A DNA stretch of 52,975 nt, taken from positions 1-52,975 of the forward strand of contig CALXUO010000028.1 of assembly GCA_944391695.1 (NCBI GenBank). The letters are read 5' to 3'. The position numbers and the translations under genes were made by a program. Numbering within the stretch: position 1 is the stretch's first letter; each line of letters starts with the position of its first letter. Below the pieces are notes generated by a model. It was not told where the DNA came from. It did no database searches and was given only the letters and a program-made list of their open reading frames with translations. The stretch comes from an uncultured Alphaproteobacteria bacterium (GTDB taxonomy: Bacteria; Pseudomonadota; Alphaproteobacteria; RF32; CAG-239). Shown one piece after another: positions 52,968 through 52,975 of the stretch.

Positions 52968-52975
52968 TTTGGTAT

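Overview
The window is about 53 kb of chromosome from a moderately AT-rich Alphaproteobacterium. The assignment is an inference from gene content: an ftsE-ftsX-ydcF-plsC-DUF2125 cluster, hslVU followed by hemW, a CarD regulator, an MJ0042 zinc-ribbon membrane protein beside ftsE, and many Cys-rich secreted proteins of a style I associate with uncultured gut alphaproteobacteria. Most of the window is dense housekeeping DNA with genes in short operons on both strands.

Layout. 1-3.95 kb (minus): a gene cut by the window edge, a small membrane protein, then an OmpA-like lipoprotein-recJ-DUF502 operon. 4.1-5.4 kb (plus): a SocA/Panacea-type protein and a DUF192 lipoprotein with a 39-bp repeat tail. 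5.5-7.7 kb (minus): pta-ackA. 7.8-10.4 kb (plus): ndk, a DUF2066 protein and an AI-2E-type permease. 10.4-11.5 kb (minus): rpsF-rpsR-rplI. 11.7-15.6 kb (plus): a small secreted protein, a ComM-like ATPase and a large lipoprotein carrying a trypsin-like domain without its catalytic triad. 15.7-18.6 kb (plus): hslV-hslU-hemW. 18.6-23.3 kb: an EamA-like permease, a methyltransferase-like protein, a DUF378 protein, recX, hslO, a lipoprotein and apaG.

23.5-30.4 kb is an envelope region. Three tandem paralogous secreted proteins with Lcl/DUF1566 domains, and a 575-residue Cys-rich surface protein on the other strand, share the same N-terminal Cys module; they flank carD. A proline-rich secreted protein, a 57-aa YjfB-like protein and two small proteins follow. 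30.5-31.8 kb holds glmM.

32.0-36.6 kb is the accessory region. It starts with tRNA-Thr(TGT), whose 3' end is partly repeated 1 kb downstream. It then holds two orphan small genes, a very AT-rich trypsin-like protease, a 0.2-kb decayed copy of the middle of aspS, an outer-membrane barrel protein with a small upstream partner, and an OmpH/Skp-like protein interrupted by a frameshift at an A8 run. The complete aspS follows.

38.6-52.6 kb returns to housekeeping genes: an unknown gene, rnd, an ArsR regulator, xseB-ispA, the MJ0042 protein, ftsEX-ydcF-plsC-DUF2125, rsmD and rluB, tadA, a PHP phosphoesterase, a HAD phosphatase, a chagasin-type protease inhibitor, cca and a small HTH protein. The last 300 bases look like a structured non-coding RNA on the minus strand with its own terminator, followed by a symmetrical promoter region.

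The best candidates for something new are the shared Cys module and its Lcl paralogs, the tRNA-Thr/aspS-fragment accessory locus, the pseudoprotease lipoprotein, the A8 frameshift and the 52.6-52.9 kb RNA. All reading was by eye; no searches were run.
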